Assembly (NCBI RefSeq): GCF_005406125.1
Contig: NZ_BIXZ01000002.1
Location: 124,001-188,000, forward strand
Source of the DNA: Haloarcula mannanilytica
GTDB lineage: Archaea > Halobacteriota > Halobacteria > Halobacteriales > Haloarculaceae
DNA length: 64,000 bases
Direction of reading: 5' to 3'
A program made the translations under genes and the position numbers. A model generated the notes under the pieces. It had not been told where the DNA came from, did not search any database, and was given only the letters and a program-made list of their open reading frames with translations. Positions 63,153 through 64,000 of this stretch are shown here, in pieces; the first letter of the stretch is position 1; every line of letters begins with the position of its first letter.

Positions 63153-63584
63153 TCAGAGGTCGTCGAAGCTGCCGATTCGGTAGGAGGCATCGTCCTCCTC
63201 ACCTTGGTCTAAGTCTTCGAGGTGGATGACCTCGTCCTGGTCCATCTCGTCGAGTTGCTGGCGGAGCTTCGTGACGTAGCGCTTGTGTTCTTCCAGTTGT
63301 TCGCGAAGGTGCTCGGCTTCGAGTTCAAGCCGTTCGTGCTCGCGGACGAAGCTTTTCGGCACCTCGACTTTCGGTGGGAAACTCTCGGTACTGGTCTCGG
63401 TCGCGTCGTCCTCGAACTCGTGTTCCGGGGCGACTTTCACCTGGCCATCGTGGGAAACAAGCGTGTCGACGTAGTCTCGGAAGACCGCAGACAGCGAGAT
63501 GTCGCGCTCCTCGGCGATCTCGCGGAGGGTTTCGAATTTGTCCTCGCTGACGCGAAAAGAGATAGTCTTGTTTTTGTTGCCCAT
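63153..63584 (-). CDS. Ribbon-helix-helix protein with coiled-coil tail
   Basis: A 143-residue protein. The N-terminus KTISFRVSEDKFETLREIAEERDISLSAVFRDYVDTLV is a ribbon-helix-helix DNA-binding domain. A C-terminal coiled coil (EHERLELEAEHLREQLEEHKRYVTKLRQQLDEMDQD) could form dimers or tetramers. It may be a chromosomal or regulatory DNA binder. ATG 63584 was chosen because the RHH begins there; upstream frame is non-coding. A TATA-like stretch near 63600-63615 serves this strand. Confidence 0.85.
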   Translation of the reverse strand: MGNKNKTISFRVSEDKFETLREIAEERDISLSAVFRDYVDTLVSHDGQVKVAPEHEFEDDATETSTESFPPKVEVPKSFVREHERLELEAEHLREQLEEHKRYVTKLRQQLDEMDQDEVIHLEDLDQGEEDDASYRIGSFDDL

Positions 63585-63718
63585 AGTTATGTGTAATTGT
63601 ATGAGCATCGTATTTAATCGTTTGTCAGACGCTACCGCGTCCGGCGGTCCGGCAGCCGTATCGACGGTGATCGAACCGCAGTGATTTAACAGCGGCCCGA
63701 CCCCGCTTCCGGACAGCG

Positions 63719-64000
63719 ATGGAAACAGACATCGACGCGACCGCACACCACTTCGGAATCATCGTCAGCGATCTGGATCGCGCCGTCGAGTTCTACCGCG
63801 ACGTGCTGGGACTCGAAGTCCTGACACGCTTCTCAGTCGGTGACGAAGCCTTTGGCACTGCCGTGGATATCGGGGGGGCCAGCGCCGAACTGGTCCACCT
63901 CGACGCCGGCGGCACACGCCTGGAACTGGCGACCTACGAGCCGGAAGACGAAGAGATGCCGGACCCGGACCTCAACCGGCCGGGGTCGACCCACCCCGGG
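63719..64000 (+). CDS. VOC-family (glyoxalase/dioxygenase-like) protein, 5' end
   Basis: A partial gene running off the right edge; 94 residues are visible. It starts METDIDATAHHFGIIVSDLDRAVEFYRDVLGLEV, the first beta-alpha-beta unit of a vicinal oxygen chelate domain. VDIGGASAELVHLDAGGTRLELATYEPE follows. The His in HHFG is a likely metal ligand. The reaction cannot be told from this half. A GATTTAAC TATA-like box lies about 30 nt upstream of ATG 63719. Confidence 0.85.
   Translation, partial: METDIDATAHHFGIIVSDLDRAVEFYRDVLGLEVLTRFSVGDEAFGTAVDIGGASAELVHLDAGGTRLELATYEPEDEEMPDPDLNRPGSTHPG

Noticed and set aside
63114-63210. A short plus-strand frame starting near 63114
   Set aside because: It overlaps the ribbon-helix-helix gene in antisense, has about 31 codons and no domain.

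Overview
The window is GC-rich, with a strong G/C bias at third codon positions and very acidic proteins. It carries archaeal information-processing genes: RNA polymerase Rpo7 and Spt4, aIF2 gamma, TFB, MCM, L40e, Trm1 and Tsr3. Several families known only from haloarchaea (DUF5786, DUF5787) are present. Most genes have a TATA-like box 25-35 nt before the start codon and no leader. This is a haloarchaeal chromosome. The gene content looks most like Haloarcula, but the genus is inference from memory, not a search.

Layout. 1-6300: the end of a THUMP-type tRNA methyltransferase, then a minus-strand block of dephospho-CoA kinase, Spt4, Rpo7, PIN protein and aIF2 gamma. A cysteine-rich DUF5787 protein and an MBL hydrolase follow. 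6300-16900: an AAA ATPase, a membrane protein with five DUF1508 repeats, a flavin-binding protein, thiolase, NUDIX, a hotdog thioesterase, a TrkA-type antiporter, an MscS channel, an MBL hydrolase and a universal stress protein. 16900-29300: SerRS, a methyltransferase, a peroxiredoxin with a long acidic tail, Tsr3, an enolase-superfamily protein, L40e, DUF5786/DUF99, a family-4 uracil-DNA glycosylase, HisH, and an SDR/acetoacetate decarboxylase-like pair. 29300-38700: a hairpin-rich terminator, a SWIM protein, a 7TM histidine kinase, a Ski2-like helicase, a two-domain acidic protein, a DASS-type transporter, and tRNA-Pro(TGG) with duplicated 3' end sequence.

38700-48900: a Tat lipoprotein, then MCM followed by a run of haloarchaea-specific genes, a MinD/ParA ATPase and a TFB. 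After these come a 61-bp tandem repeat, a glutamate-cysteine-ligase-like enzyme and a Rieske protein. 48900-64000: a MATE transporter with its TetR regulator, a divergent lrp/glnA pair, a PAP2/YihY pair, a second MATE transporter, Trm1, a site-2 protease with CBS domains, an HNH nuclease, tRNA-His, two adjacent Dps-like genes, a ribbon-helix-helix protein and the start of a VOC-fold gene.

Most of the window is core chromosome. The points most worth a second look are: a 105-bp low-GC codon tract exactly over the MCM P-loop; the repeated tRNA-Pro T-arm sequence; the conserved-looking mcm/DUF/MinD/TFB gene run; two Dps paralogues that seem to lack standard ferroxidase residues; and DUF5787 as a possible PD-(D/E)XK nuclease with a cysteine cluster.
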